This document shows, one piece after another, positions 7,686-17,005 of a stretch of 64,000 bases of DNA (positions are counted from its first letter, which is position 1; every line of letters starts with the position of its first letter). Made by a program: the position numbers and the translations under genes. Origin of the DNA: Sphingopyxis yananensis (GTDB lineage: Bacteria; Pseudomonadota; Alphaproteobacteria; Sphingomonadales; Sphingomonadaceae); the NCBI RefSeq assembly GCF_020687785.1, contig NZ_JAJEWI010000012.1, forward strand, positions 45,896 to 109,895, read 5' to 3'. A model generated the notes under the pieces. The model saw nothing but the letters and a program-made list of their open reading frames with translations. It did not search any database and was not told the origin of the DNA.

Positions 7686-10600
7686 TCAATCGAAATTGGC
7701 GATATTGGTAAAGGCCGCCCAAGCGCTGGGGTGCGCCCAGTCCGATTTCCAGCCCGCCAGCTTGCTGCCATCCGCGCGCTGGCCCGTGCGGACATAGGCC
7801 ATGGCCGTGGACAGCGCCTGAGCGCGGCTGAGGGCGGGCTTATTTTGCTGCACCGACAGGGTTTCCACCGTCAGGGCGGCGGTGGCATCGTCGGATACGC
7901 GCCAATGGCTGGCCAATAACGCCTTGGCCCCTGCGAACAGAAATCCGCGCGCCAAGGCCGACAGGCTGTCATTCCCGCCGCTATTATGCGCCGATGCCGT
8001 ATTACACGCCGACAAGATCACCCAATCGGCGGACAGGTTTAATTGGGCGGCCTCGCTGGCGGTCAGCAATCCGTCATCCAAATTGCTGGGGTTGTTGGGC
8101 GGGGTTAAGACCAAGCCCGGTTCGCCCATCCCCAAAATTGGGTCGGGTAATAGTCCGTGGGTGGCAATGGCGATGATGCGGCTGTTCGCCAGCAAGGGGT
8201 CCTGACGCAAGGCTTGTTCGGTGGCCTGCTGCGCCAGCACCAGATTTTTGTCGGGCGTGCCCAGCAATTTCGCCAGCGCCGTCAATTCGGTGGTGGTGCC
8301 GGGCAGGGGGGCCAATTTTCGCAAAGCGTCGGGATCGGCCAAGGGCGCGCCCGATCGGGACAGGCTGGAAAATACCCCCACCCCAGCGCCCACGGCGGCG
8401 CGGGTTGCCCCCTCGCTGCCTTGTAAAATTGGCGCGCCATAACCGCGAAAATTCACGCTGACCTTATTGTTCCCGCTGGACGTCGCCGCGCCATTGGTGC
8501 TGATCGTCCGCACATCGCGGGGCAGGGTGAGCGCGGCGACCGAGGGCAGGTTGGTAAAGGCATAGCGGTCCGCCAGCCATTGGGCCCGTGCCAACATATC
8601 AGGGTCCGCGACATCCGCCCCCACGGGCATGGGGGAAGCAGACAGCATCGCCAGCGGCAAATCGCCCAGCTTGCCCGATGCATTGACATAGAGTCGCTTG
8701 CTATTGGCCAGCAAGGGTTCGATGGGCGCAAATAAATGCTGATACAGACGGTGGGCGGTGGCCAAGTCAAAACGGCGGCGGCCATTTAATTCTTGTTCGC
8801 TCATGGGCATGGCGTCCAGCTCGGCGGTGCGGGCGGCGGAACAGGTTTCCACATCCACATCGCAGCGCAAGTCGCCAATATCCTTCATCATCATCGCCAA
8901 TTCGACATTGGGGCGGCTCCACCCGACCACATTGGGTGTAACGACAAACAGATGCATGGTGTTGGCGGCCTCGGTCATCAGCAACAAGGCTTCGTCGGGC
9001 TTCAGCGCCTTTTGCACCTCGGCCAAGCCAGCGGGGCGGGGGGCCACCAATTGGCGATATTCGGGATAGCGATGGTCAATTTGGGCGCTCAACTCCGCAA
9101 GCTGGGCGCGCACGCTTTCCAATTCCCCGCGCAGCTTGGTGGCGGTGACGCTTTGCCCCTCACTCAGGGCGCGGAGCAGATTTTTATCCAGCATCTGAGC
9201 CTGCGCGGCCAGATTTTGTTCCTGCCGCACGGTTTCGGCCATTTGCGGGCTTTTGGCCGCATGGCGCGCAGCGGTTTGCATCATGGCGCGGCCCGACGCC
9301 GAACTAATGGCATCTTGCGCCGCCATGAAGGCGCGGTCTTGCAGGCGCGATTGCTCCGCCGCATCGGGCGTATGGCTCATCAGGCTGAAGGCGGCGTTCA
9401 TATAGCTGGTGTAAATTCCGCGATCAGGGTCCGCTTGTCGGCGATCCAGTGCCGACAGGCCCAGGGCATCGCGCCCCATCGCTTCGCGGCTCAATCGGCG
9501 GTAAATGTCCATGGCCTTGCCTGCCATTTGCTCTGCCTCTGCCGCCCGCCCTTGACGGTTGAGATTGGAGCTCAGGCTTTCATAGGCCCGCGCCGTATCA
9601 ATATGCTGATCGCCAACCGCATGTTGGTAGATCGCCAAGGCTTGGCGGTAATAAGGTTCGGCGGTGGCATCGCCTTGGCCGGCACGGGTCAGGGCGCTGG
9701 CGGTTTGGTGATAGCTGGTCGCCGTCAACACATGCTGTTCACCCAGCACATGCCGACGAATATCAAGCGCCTTGCCCATATAGGATGCGGCCTGTTGATG
9801 CTGGCCCGCTATGCTCAGCTCGCCGCCCAATGCGCCATAAGCCCATGCTGTGTCGATATGGTCGGTGCCCATGGTTTTTTCATAAATTCCGACGGCGCGC
9901 GATGCCATCTCCTGCGCGGCGGCGGCATCGCCATTGTTCCGCTGAACGGCGGCATAGTTAATCAGCAAAATAGCATAGGATGGATGGTCGCTGCCCGTCA
10001 GGCGTTGGCGCAAATCCAAAGCGCGGCGATACATGGCGTCTGCTTCATTATAACGCCCCTGTGCCGCCAGATTTTGGGCAATATTGCCATACAACACCGC
10101 AACGGATTCATTGCCTTCACCATTGGCGGCGCGGCTGATGTCCAAGGCCTTGCGCAGCATGGGTTCAATCACGCTGGGCGGGCGGCCTTGGTTTTCCATG
10201 GTCAGCGCCAGATTATTATAAATTTCACCCGTTAACGGATGGGCCGCACCCAATTTTTTCTCGCGAAGTGTCAGCGCGCTGCGATAGGCAGCCTCGGCTT
10301 CATCAAAGCGGCCCGCCCGCCCCAGCACATAGCCCATCGCTGCATGGCCCAGCGCGGCGTCCGCGCTGTCGGGGCCGGAACTGGCCTGCCACATCGCCAA
10401 GGCTTGTTCGGCCTTAGCCATGGCGGGTTGTTGCTGGCCCATATCGGAATAGTTGATGGCGCTGTTATACAGACGCAAAGCGACGCGGCTATTCGGCCCG
10501 CGCGACAGGCTTTGATCAATGGTCAGCGCCTCTGCCAACATCGGCTCGGCGGCTTGATATTGCCCGCGCGCCCGCAAGATAACGGCCAAATTCCCATAAG

Positions 10601-11231
10601 CACTGGCCGTTTCCAAATGATGCCGCCCATGAACCGCCAGATTTCTGTCCAGCACGCTGCGATATAGGGCCTCTGATGCGGCCAATTCGCCCACATTATG
10701 CAGGCTGGCGGCGACATTGCTGTCTGCGATGATCGCTTTGGGGTCATTGGCACCCAGACTAGCGGTGCGTTCGCGGGCAATATATTGGCGCAGCGGCAGG
10801 GCATCGGCAGACCGGCCTTGTGCGACATAATTGGCCGCCAAAAATCCGGCGGCGACCAATGTTTCTTCGTGGCGGTTGCCCACTTGGGCCAAATTTTGTT
10901 CATAGAGGCGGCGACGGATCGGTTCGGCGGCGGTCCAGCGGCCTTGGCTTTCCATGCTGCCGGCCATCAACCGATAACCCAGCCCGGTCATGGGGCTGTC
11001 GTCGCCATATTCCTTGGCGGACAGCGCAATCCAGCGTTCATATATTTTCTGCGCGGCGGGAATGTCGCCGCCGCGTTCCAAATCCATGCCTTTGTTGATC
11101 AGATCTAGCATTTTTTGCTGATCATCGTTCAGCGGAGCAGGGCTGTCTGCTTGGGCCACTGCGTGGGGCGTCACAAACCATAAAGGCGCGGTGATCAGGG
11201 CGGTGATCAGCTTGTTTTTGGTGCGTGGCAT
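7686..11231 (-). CDS. exported TPR-repeat protein with C-terminal CHAT peptidase domain
   Basis: A protein of about 1181 residues. From ATG at 11231 it begins with a signal peptide (basic PRTKNK, hydrophobic ITALITAPLWFV, cleavage near HAVAQA), which argues against the longer TTG-started frame. Residues about 50-620 are a run of tetratricopeptide repeats with recurring LG..HP.TG/LAVHG-type helices, then a coiled-coil-like linker. The last 300 residues are a CHAT (caspase HetF Associated with TPRs) domain with the catalytic pair His (ATHG, residue about 1025) and Cys (SACNT, about 1076). CHAT proteins are caspase/separase-like proteases; periplasmic ones in alphaproteobacteria are poorly characterised. 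No obvious partner gene is adjacent. Confidence 0.88.
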   Translation of the reverse strand: MPRTKNKLITALITAPLWFVTPHAVAQADSPAPLNDDQQKMLDLINKGMDLERGGDIPAAQKIYERWIALSAKEYGDDSPMTGLGYRLMAGSMESQGRWTAAEPIRRRLYEQNLAQVGNRHEETLVAAGFLAANYVAQGRSADALPLRQYIARERTASLGANDPKAIIADSNVAASLHNVGELAASEALYRSVLDRNLAVHGRHHLETASAYGNLAVILRARGQYQAAEPMLAEALTIDQSLSRGPNSRVALRLYNSAINYSDMGQQQPAMAKAEQALAMWQASSGPDSADAALGHAAMGYVLGRAGRFDEAEAAYRSALTLREKKLGAAHPLTGEIYNNLALTMENQGRPPSVIEPMLRKALDISRAANGEGNESVAVLYGNIAQNLAAQGRYNEADAMYRRALDLRQRLTGSDHPSYAILLINYAAVQRNNGDAAAAQEMASRAVGIYEKTMGTDHIDTAWAYGALGGELSIAGQHQQAASYMGKALDIRRHVLGEQHVLTATSYHQTASALTRAGQGDATAEPYYRQALAIYQHAVGDQHIDTARAYESLSSNLNRQGRAAEAEQMAGKAMDIYRRLSREAMGRDALGLSALDRRQADPDRGIYTSYMNAAFSLMSHTPDAAEQSRLQDRAFMAAQDAISSASGRAMMQTAARHAAKSPQMAETVRQEQNLAAQAQMLDKNLLRALSEGQSVTATKLRGELESVRAQLAELSAQIDHRYPEYRQLVAPRPAGLAEVQKALKPDEALLLMTEAANTMHLFVVTPNVVGWSRPNVELAMMMKDIGDLRCDVDVETCSAARTAELDAMPMSEQELNGRRRFDLATAHRLYQHLFAPIEPLLANSKRLYVNASGKLGDLPLAMLSASPMPVGADVADPDMLARAQWLADRYAFTNLPSVAALTLPRDVRTISTNGAATSSGNNKVSVNFRGYGAPILQGSEGATRAAVGAGVGVFSSLSRSGAPLADPDALRKLAPLPGTTTELTALAKLLGTPDKNLVLAQQATEQALRQDPLLANSRIIAIATHGLLPDPILGMGEPGLVLTPPNNPSNLDDGLLTASEAAQLNLSADWVILSACNTASAHNSGGNDSLSALARGFLFAGAKALLASHWRVSDDATAALTVETLSVQQNKPALSRAQALSTAMAYVRTGQRADGSKLAGWKSDWAHPSAWAAFTNIANFD

Positions 11232-11381
11232 CAGTCTGCGACCCTTTTTCTTTGTTCGGACAGGTTGTTCTTGCCGGTTCTTATGCAAACTAGCCCAGCA
11301 GATCGGCTGTGACGATCCTCACGCTTTGAAAATTATCCACCTTTTTGGGCATAAGGGCACGAATGATGGCTTCCCAAAGAA

Positions 11382-11419
11382 AAGGGGCACAGCGGGCCTA
11401 TATACCTGCTGTGCCCCTT
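11382..11419 (-). terminator. intrinsic terminator of the cysD-cysNC-cysQ operon
   Basis: AAGGGGCACAGC (11382-11393) pairs perfectly with GCTGTGCCCCTT (11408-11419), a 12-bp stem with a 14-nt loop. On the minus strand it is followed by TTTTCTTT. It lies 22 bp downstream of the cysQ stop. Confidence 0.85.
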
Positions 11420-11440
11420 GATCATCAGCCATGCCGAAAA

Positions 11441-12220
11441 TCAGGCCGCTATTTCCGCCTTTACGTCGGCAATCATGTCCAAGATTTGGTCGGCATGTTC
11501 TTTTCGGCATATGAGGAGGTCGGGCAGATAGACGTCGGCTTGGTTATAGACCAACGGGCTGCCGTCGATGCGCGAACAATGGAGGCCGTGGGCCGCCGCG
11601 ACGGCGACGGGGGCCATGCTGTCCCATTCATATTGGCCGCCCGAATGCAGATAAATATCAGCTTGGCCCAAAATGATCGCCATGGTCTTGGCACCAGCCG
11701 ATCCCATGGGGACCAGCTCTGCGCCCAGTCTTTCTGCCACAGCCAGCGCTTCGCTGGCGGGGCGGGTGCGGGACACCACCATGCGCAGCTTTTCAGGCGC
11801 AGGGGGAAGGGGGCGTGGCTGGTCGGAACGCAGCACCGTGCCGCCATCCAAATCGGGCAGGGCGACCGCACCCAGAACCGCTGTGCCATTCACCGCCATG
11901 CCGACATGCACCGCCCAGTCGGGCCGTTCTTCGCCATATTCCCGCGTGCCATCGACGGGGTCGATAATCCAAACCCGTTCTTGGGTTAGGCGCTCGGCAT
12001 TGTCCTTTTCCTCTTCGGACAATAGGCCATCGGCGGCGCGGGTTTCGCGCAGCGCATGACACAGAAATTGGTTGGCGGTTTGATCGCCAGCCTTGCCCAG
12101 CGCTTTCGCGCTGAACAGGCCGGAGCGACGCACTTCGATTAAGATACGTCCTGCGACATCGGCCAAATGGGCCGCCAAATCGCCATCGCTCATTTGGGTG
12201 TGGTCCAAGGCTTGGGTCAT
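11441..12220 (-). CDS. cysQ: 3'(2'),5'-bisphosphate nucleotidase CysQ-like
   Basis: Inositol-monophosphatase-fold phosphatase of 259 residues that recycles adenosine 3',5'-bisphosphate (PAP) and can limit PAPS. The metal-binding motifs are EEEKD (about 70), [12 protein letters not shown] (about 84-95) and EWDSMAPVA (about 198-206). It overlaps the cysNC stop by four bases (ATGA), so translation is coupled. Its presence after the PAPS-forming enzymes matches the known role of CysQ in removing the by-product of PAPS use. Confidence 0.9.
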   Translation of the reverse strand: MTQALDHTQMSDGDLAAHLADVAGRILIEVRRSGLFSAKALGKAGDQTANQFLCHALRETRAADGLLSEEEKDNAERLTQERVWIIDPVDGTREYGEERPDWAVHVGMAVNGTAVLGAVALPDLDGGTVLRSDQPRPLPPAPEKLRMVVSRTRPASEALAVAERLGAELVPMGSAGAKTMAIILGQADIYLHSGGQYEWDSMAPVAVAAAHGLHCSRIDGSPLVYNQADVYLPDLLICRKEHADQILDMIADVKAEIAA

Positions 12221-14130
12221 GGGATCAACCTTGCGATAATGGCATCCGCCGCTTCTTCGGCTGACATGATGCTGGTGTCGATGTGGATTTCGGGATTTTC
12301 GGGCACTTCATAAGGGCTATCAATGCCCGTGAAGTTGCTGAGTTCGCCTTGGCGGGCCTTTTTATACAAACCCTTGACGTCCCGTGCTTCGGCAGCGGCC
12401 AGACTGGTATCGATATGGACTTCGATAAACTCCCCAGCTTCCATCATCTGGCGCACCATGTCGCGTTCCGACCGGAAGGGCGAGATAAAGGCCGTGATGA
12501 CAATCAAGCCCGCATCGGTCATCAGCTTGGCCACTTCGCCCACGCGGCGGATATTTTCCACACGGTCGGCATCGGTAAAGCCCAGATCGCGGTTCAGGCC
12601 ATGGCGCACATTATCGCCGTCCAGCAAGAAAGTATGGCGGTTCATCCGCGCCAATTTCTTTTCGACCAAATTGGCGATGGTGGATTTGCCAGCGCCTGAC
12701 AGGCCGGTGAACCACAAGACACTAGGCCGCTGGTTCTTGATGTTCGCATGAAATTCGCGAGTGACATCGGTGGCCTGCCAATGGACATTTTGGGCGCGGC
12801 GCAGGCTGAAGTGCAGCATACCAGCGGCGACCGTGGCGTTGCTGATCTTGTCGATCAAGATAAAGCCGCCCAGCGACCGGTCATCATCATAAGCCGCAAA
12901 GGTCAGCGGCTTGTCGGTGGCAAGATTGGCCACACCAATGGCGTTGAGGTCCAGCGTCTTGGCCGCCAGATGCTCCATCGTGTTGACGTTGATCTGATAT
13001 TTGGGCGCTTGCAGCGATACCGACACCATTTGCGTGCCCAGCTTCAGCCAATAAGGGCGGCCCGGCAGCATTTCTTCGTCGGCCATCCACACCACAGTGG
13101 CTTCGAACTGGTCGGCGCTTTGGGGCGGACTATCCGCCGCCGCGATCACATCGCCGCGTGAACAATCGACTTCATCGGCCAAGCAGATGGTCACCGATTG
13201 CCCAGCAATGGCTTGTGGCAAATCGCCGTCCATGGTGACGATGCGGCTGACCGTGCTGGTCTTGCCTGACGGAACAATCCGCACGGCATCACCAACGCGC
13301 AAAGTGCCCGATCCGATCTGGCCCGAAAAACCACGGAAATCCAAATTGGGGCGGTTGACCCATTGCACCGCCATGCGGAACGGCTGGTTCTGGGCCGCTG
13401 TCTGGTTGACCTCGACCGTTTCCAGATGCTCCATCAAAGAAGGGCCGCTATACCAAGGGGTGTTGTCGCTCAGCTTGGTGATATTGTCGCCCTTGAAACC
13501 CGAAATCGGAATGGGCGTGAAGGCCGAAATACCAATGCTGGCGGCAAATTCGCTATAATCTTTCAAGATTGAGTCATAGACGGCGGGATCATAATCCACC
13601 AAGTCCATCTTGTTGATGGCCAGCACAATATTTTTGATGCCGATCAAATGCACCAAATAGCTGTGGCGGCGGGTTTGCACCGACATGCCTTTGCGGGCAT
13701 CGACCAAGATAACGGCCAGATCTGCGGTGGATGCCCCCGTGACCATGTTGCGCGTATATTGTTCGTGGCCGGGTGTGTCCGCGACAATGAATTTGCGCTT
13801 TTCCGTCGAGAAAAAGCGATAGGCCACGTCAATGGTGATGCCTTGTTCACGCTCGGCGGCCAAACCATCGACCAGCAAGGCAAAGTCAATTTCCTGACCT
13901 TGTGTGCCCACGCGCTTGCTGTCGGCTTCCAAGGCGGCCAACTGATCTTCAAAGATCATCTTGCTGTCATAGAGCAAGCGACCGATCAGCGTGGATTTGC
14001 CATCGTCGACGCTGCCGCAGGTGATGAAGCGCAACATGCTTTTATGCTGATGCGCGTCCAGATAGGCATCAATGTCTTGGGAAATCAGATCATCGACCTG
14101 ATAGACGCTTTCTTGGGCTGCTTCCAACAT
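12217..14130 (-). CDS. cysNC: bifunctional sulfate adenylyltransferase subunit 1 / adenylylsulfate kinase
   Basis: A fused CysN-CysC protein of 637 residues. The N-terminal GTPase (P-loop GSVDDGKST at about 38-46, switch region [16 protein letters not shown]) drives ATP sulfurylase with CysD; the C-terminal kinase (P-loop GLSGAGKST at about 470-478, [10 protein letters not shown]) phosphorylates APS to PAPS. The fusion is common in alphaproteobacteria. Its ATG shares one base with the cysD stop (TGATG). With cysD and cysQ it makes a complete sulfate-activation unit; no PAPS reductase or sulfite reductase gene is in the window. Confidence 0.96.
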   Translation of the reverse strand: MLEAAQESVYQVDDLISQDIDAYLDAHQHKSMLRFITCGSVDDGKSTLIGRLLYDSKMIFEDQLAALEADSKRVGTQGQEIDFALLVDGLAAEREQGITIDVAYRFFSTEKRKFIVADTPGHEQYTRNMVTGASTADLAVILVDARKGMSVQTRRHSYLVHLIGIKNIVLAINKMDLVDYDPAVYDSILKDYSEFAASIGISAFTPIPISGFKGDNITKLSDNTPWYSGPSLMEHLETVEVNQTAAQNQPFRMAVQWVNRPNLDFRGFSGQIGSGTLRVGDAVRIVPSGKTSTVSRIVTMDGDLPQAIAGQSVTICLADEVDCSRGDVIAAADSPPQSADQFEATVVWMADEEMLPGRPYWLKLGTQMVSVSLQAPKYQINVNTMEHLAAKTLDLNAIGVANLATDKPLTFAAYDDDRSLGGFILIDKISNATVAAGMLHFSLRRAQNVHWQATDVTREFHANIKNQRPSVLWFTGLSGAGKSTIANLVEKKLARMNRHTFLLDGDNVRHGLNRDLGFTDADRVENIRRVGEVAKLMTDAGLIVITAFISPFRSERDMVRQMMEAGEFIEVHIDTSLAAAEARDVKGLYKKARQGELSNFTGIDSPYEVPENPEIHIDTSIMSAEEAADAIIARLIP

Positions 14131-15041
14131 CAGAAATACCCCTCTTGCTTTTTCTTTTCCATGCCAGCGCCGCCAGCGTCTTTGTCAATCGCGCGGCCTT
14201 GGCGCTCCGATGTGGTGGTCAGCAACATTTCCTGAATCACTTCGCTGAGCGTCGCCGCTTCGCTTTCCACAGCCCCCGTCAACGGATAGCAGCCCAAGGT
14301 GCGGAACCGGATCGAGCGTTCCACCGGCACTTCGCCTGCTTCCAAGGGGAAGCGATCATCGTCGACCATCACCAACATGCCATCACGTTCCACGGTCGGG
14401 CGCTTGGCGGCGAAATAGAGCGGGACGATGGGGATATTGTTCAGCTTAATATATTGCCAAATATCCAGTTCCGTCCAATTGCTGATCGGAAAGACGCGGA
14501 TGCTTTCGCCCTTGGCTTTTTGGGCGTTATACAGGTTCCACAGTTCTGGACGCTGGTTCTTCGGGTCCCAGCCATGGCTGGCGGTGCGGAAGGAATAGAT
14601 GCGTTCTTTGGCCCGCGACTTTTCCTCATCGCGCCGTGCGCCGCCAAAGGCCGCGTCAAAGCCATGAAGGTTGAGAGCCTGCTTCAACCCTTCGGTTTTC
14701 CACATATCGGTGTGCAGCGCGCCATGGTCAAATGGGTTGATCCCGCGATCAACGGCTTCTTGGTTATGATAGACCAGCAATTCCATGCCGCTTTCGCGCG
14801 CCATCTTGTCGCGCAATTCATACATGGCGCGGAATTTCCACGTCGTATCAACATGCAGCAAGGGGAAGGGCGGCGGCGAAGGGTAAAAAGCCTTGCGCGC
14901 CAAGTGCAACATAACCGCGCTGTCTTTCCCGACGGAATAGAGCATCACAGGGTTTTTCACCTCTGCCACAACTTCGCGCAATATATGGATGCTTTCCGCT
15001 TCCAGACGCTGAAGATGGGTGAGCGTTTGTGGATCTGTCAT
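14130..15041 (-). CDS. cysD: sulfate adenylyltransferase subunit 2
   Basis: PP-loop ATP-pyrophosphatase of 303 residues that adenylates sulfate to APS with CysN. The PP-loop [18 protein letters not shown] is near residue 40, and the family segments [32 protein letters not shown] and [11 protein letters not shown] are all present. ATG at 15041 is preceded by GGGAGGAAAG, so the TTG 12 bp upstream is rejected. It leads the cysD-cysNC-cysQ operon and is divergent from a LuxR-type regulator; an 18-bp perfect palindrome lies between them. Confidence 0.96.
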   Translation of the reverse strand: MTDPQTLTHLQRLEAESIHILREVVAEVKNPVMLYSVGKDSAVMLHLARKAFYPSPPPFPLLHVDTTWKFRAMYELRDKMARESGMELLVYHNQEAVDRGINPFDHGALHTDMWKTEGLKQALNLHGFDAAFGGARRDEEKSRAKERIYSFRTASHGWDPKNQRPELWNLYNAQKAKGESIRVFPISNWTELDIWQYIKLNNIPIVPLYFAAKRPTVERDGMLVMVDDDRFPLEAGEVPVERSIRFRTLGCYPLTGAVESEAATLSEVIQEMLLTTTSERQGRAIDKDAGGAGMEKKKQEGYF

Positions 15042-15093
15042 CTTTCCTCCCAATTTCTATGTCCCAGCTATGCAAGACAAAAATTACAACTGG

Positions 15094-15111
15094 ACCTCCC
15101 ATATGGGAGGT
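15094..15111. promoter_or_regulatory. 18-bp perfect palindrome, lux-box-like operator
   Basis: ACCTCCCATATGGGAGGT is a perfect palindrome 14 bp before the LuxR-type regulator's ATG and 52 bp before cysD. The ends ACCT...AGGT resemble binding sites of LuxR-family proteins. It could serve autoregulation of the adjacent regulator or control of cysD. Sequence is seen; function inferred. Confidence 0.6.
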
Positions 15112-15125
15112 TGTAGAAAAAAAGG

Positions 15126-16220
15126 ATGATCAGGCCCAATGACAGCAATTTACTTTTGGCATTGCATGATGGTGCGTCCGATGAGCCCTATTGGGGCGGC
15201 TTTTTGGACATGCTGCGGGAGAGGACAAAAACCGCGCGGACCTCTATTGTTTTACGCCATGAAGCAGAGGGGCAGGCGGTCTATTTCTTTTCTGGCCAGC
15301 ATCCCCCGCCGGACCAGCAGAGCATCTCTCGCGATAAATTCTCGCGTGCCCCCGCGCCCTATCAAAATATGCGCGATGGGCGGGTCTATGCATTGGAAGA
15401 GCTTCTGGACCTCGCCAATGCGGACCACCGCGCCATTTATGGCGAGATTATCTTGCCTTGGGGTTTGCCAGAAAGCCGGACTATGCGCGTAACCGTCGAG
15501 GGGGGCTTAACCTTGTGGCTGGGCTGCGCAGGGGGGCCCGGCATTGGTTGGTCCGCGATCAGCGCATTGATGGCGTCACTGGCACCCCATTTGCGCGTCG
15601 CCTTTCGGAATTTTTCGGCGCTGGAAATGGCCAATATGCGGGTTCATGTGTCCTCCGAAGCCTTTGAGCGCCGCGATTTTGGTTGGGTGACGTTGGACGC
15701 GCGGTGCCGCATGGTGGACGCCAGCCCGCATATCGAGGATTTGCTGCGCCGGTGCCATACGCTGCAACGCGATCGTTATGGCCGTTTGACCCCGCGCTCG
15801 CCCGCCATTGATCGCGAATTGACGGCATTGATAAAAAGCTATGCGGAACTGGGCCATGGCCCAGCCAAAGCGATCAGGCTGAGCAGCGACCCACAAATGG
15901 AAATGCTGGTGCGCCCCATGAAAGACGGGGCTTTGTCCACCGCATCCTCTCCGGTTGCGATTGCTTATCTGAGCGGTGATCATTGGTCCCATGCGGACCG
16001 CTGTGACCAATTGGTCGATCTGTTCGGCCTGTTGCCCAGCGAAGCGCGTTTAGCATGGGCCTTGGGACGCGGCCTGTCGATTAGCGAAGCCGCCGAGGAA
16101 CTGGGCTTGCAGGTGGAGACGGCGCGCTACTATAGCAAGAAAATATATGCGAAAACGGGCGCCCGCGGACAAGCAGAGTTGGTACGCAATATTTTGATGA
16201 GCGTGTTGGGAATGGGCTGA
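15126..16220 (+). CDS. LuxR-type helix-turn-helix regulator
   Basis: A 364-residue protein whose last 65 residues form a LuxR/FixJ helix-turn-helix (LLPSEARLAWALGRGLSISEAAEELGL ... VETARYYSKKIYAKTGARGQAELV). The first 290 residues do not show a recognisable autoinducer-binding or receiver domain; they resemble the PAS/GAF-like N-terminal part of many orphan sphingomonad LuxR proteins found near catabolic genes. The start at 15126 has only a very close purine tract upstream. A perfect palindrome 14 bp upstream suggests autoregulation. Convergent with the tetR gene (7 bp apart). Confidence 0.8.
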   Translation: MIRPNDSNLLLALHDGASDEPYWGGFLDMLRERTKTARTSIVLRHEAEGQAVYFFSGQHPPPDQQSISRDKFSRAPAPYQNMRDGRVYALEELLDLANADHRAIYGEIILPWGLPESRTMRVTVEGGLTLWLGCAGGPGIGWSAISALMASLAPHLRVAFRNFSALEMANMRVHVSSEAFERRDFGWVTLDARCRMVDASPHIEDLLRRCHTLQRDRYGRLTPRSPAIDRELTALIKSYAELGHGPAKAIRLSSDPQMEMLVRPMKDGALSTASSPVAIAYLSGDHWSHADRCDQLVDLFGLLPSEARLAWALGRGLSISEAAEELGLQVETARYYSKKIYAKTGARGQAELVRNILMSVLGMG

Positions 16221-16227
16221 CCCGGGG

Positions 16228-16887
16228 TTATTGGGTTGCCGTTGCCGGAAAGGCCGATTGGACGCCCCCCAGAAATATATCGACCGCCATTTTGGCATGT
16301 TCGCGCTGTTCCTCCAGCGGCGGTATGTGCAGCCCCAGTCCAGCGGACCGCAAGGGACCAGCTAAAATCATATCTTGCAGCATCAACATCATACGGTGCT
16401 TGTCGGCAGTCGATATAGGGCTGGTCATCGGGTCGCGGTCCAAAACCGTAAGCAAAGCCGCGCGGCCTGGGAAATGTTGGTCCTCGTCGCTCAATTTCGC
16501 AAGCTGGGGAAAACGCGCGGCTTCGGCCATGATGATGCCGTGCATACGCACCATTTTTGAATCCAGCATTGCTGTTAAAATTTGTTCCGCGACATGAATC
16601 AGCGCATCGCGCAGCGGGCGGTCGCTGACGAAGATGTGATCAAAGCGCGGGGCCAGCATGCGATTGCTCACGGCGATGAACAGCGCCTCCTTGCTGCCAA
16701 AACGGGCATAGATCGTTTGTTTGCTGGTGCCGGCTTTGGCGGCGATGGTGTCGATTGCGCCGTTGCTGAAGCCATGTTCCAGAAAAATATCTTCGGCCGC
16801 ATCCAAGATAGCGAGCTGCAATTTCTGGGCGTCTGCGCGGGCAGGGCGGCCGCCTTTGCGGCGGGGGGACGGATTATCGTTCATCAT
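16228..16887 (-). CDS. TetR/AcrR family regulator
   Basis: A 219-residue TetR-type repressor. The N-terminal helix-turn-helix spans about residues 20-66 (ILDAAEDIFLEHGFSNGAIDTIAAKAGTSKQTIYARFGSKEALF), and the C-terminal helices would form the ligand pocket. Two tandem ATGs (16887 and 16884) follow a TTGAGG ribosome site. It is divergent from a Kst4D-like ketosteroid dehydrogenase gene, and a near-palindrome lies between the two, so local repression lifted by a steroid ligand is plausible (inference). It is not clearly KstR or KstR2 by motif. Confidence 0.85.
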   Translation of the reverse strand: MMNDNPSPRRKGGRPARADAQKLQLAILDAAEDIFLEHGFSNGAIDTIAAKAGTSKQTIYARFGSKEALFIAVSNRMLAPRFDHIFVSDRPLRDALIHVAEQILTAMLDSKMVRMHGIIMAEAARFPQLAKLSDEDQHFPGRAALLTVLDRDPMTSPISTADKHRMMLMLQDMILAGPLRSAGLGLHIPPLEEQREHAKMAVDIFLGGVQSAFPATATQ

Positions 16888-16898
16888 CGGACCTCAAT

Positions 16899-16919
16899 AA
16901 CTTGACTCATAGTTAAGTT
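16899..16919. promoter_or_regulatory. TetR-type operator candidate
   Basis: The 21-bp stretch from 16899 to 16919 has the form AACTTnACT-nnn-AGTnAAGTT, matching its reverse complement at 16 of 20 flanking positions. It starts 12 bp upstream of the tetR ATG and faces the promoter of the divergent flavoprotein gene. A TTGACT (16902-16907) inside it could be the -35 box of the rightward promoter. Confidence 0.55.
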
Positions 16920-17005
16920 TATTTTTAAAAGCTGTCTAGCAGATAGGCCGCAACATCACCGCATGCACGGGTTGATGTTGGGCGGAATGGAAAAGGTTAC
17001 AAAGA

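Noticed and set aside
8793..10235. Long open frame (480 codons) opposite the TPR-CHAT gene
   Set aside because: It is antisense to a well-supported protein, has no ribosome site and shows low-complexity residue use typical of a shadow frame in a GC-skewed codon pattern.
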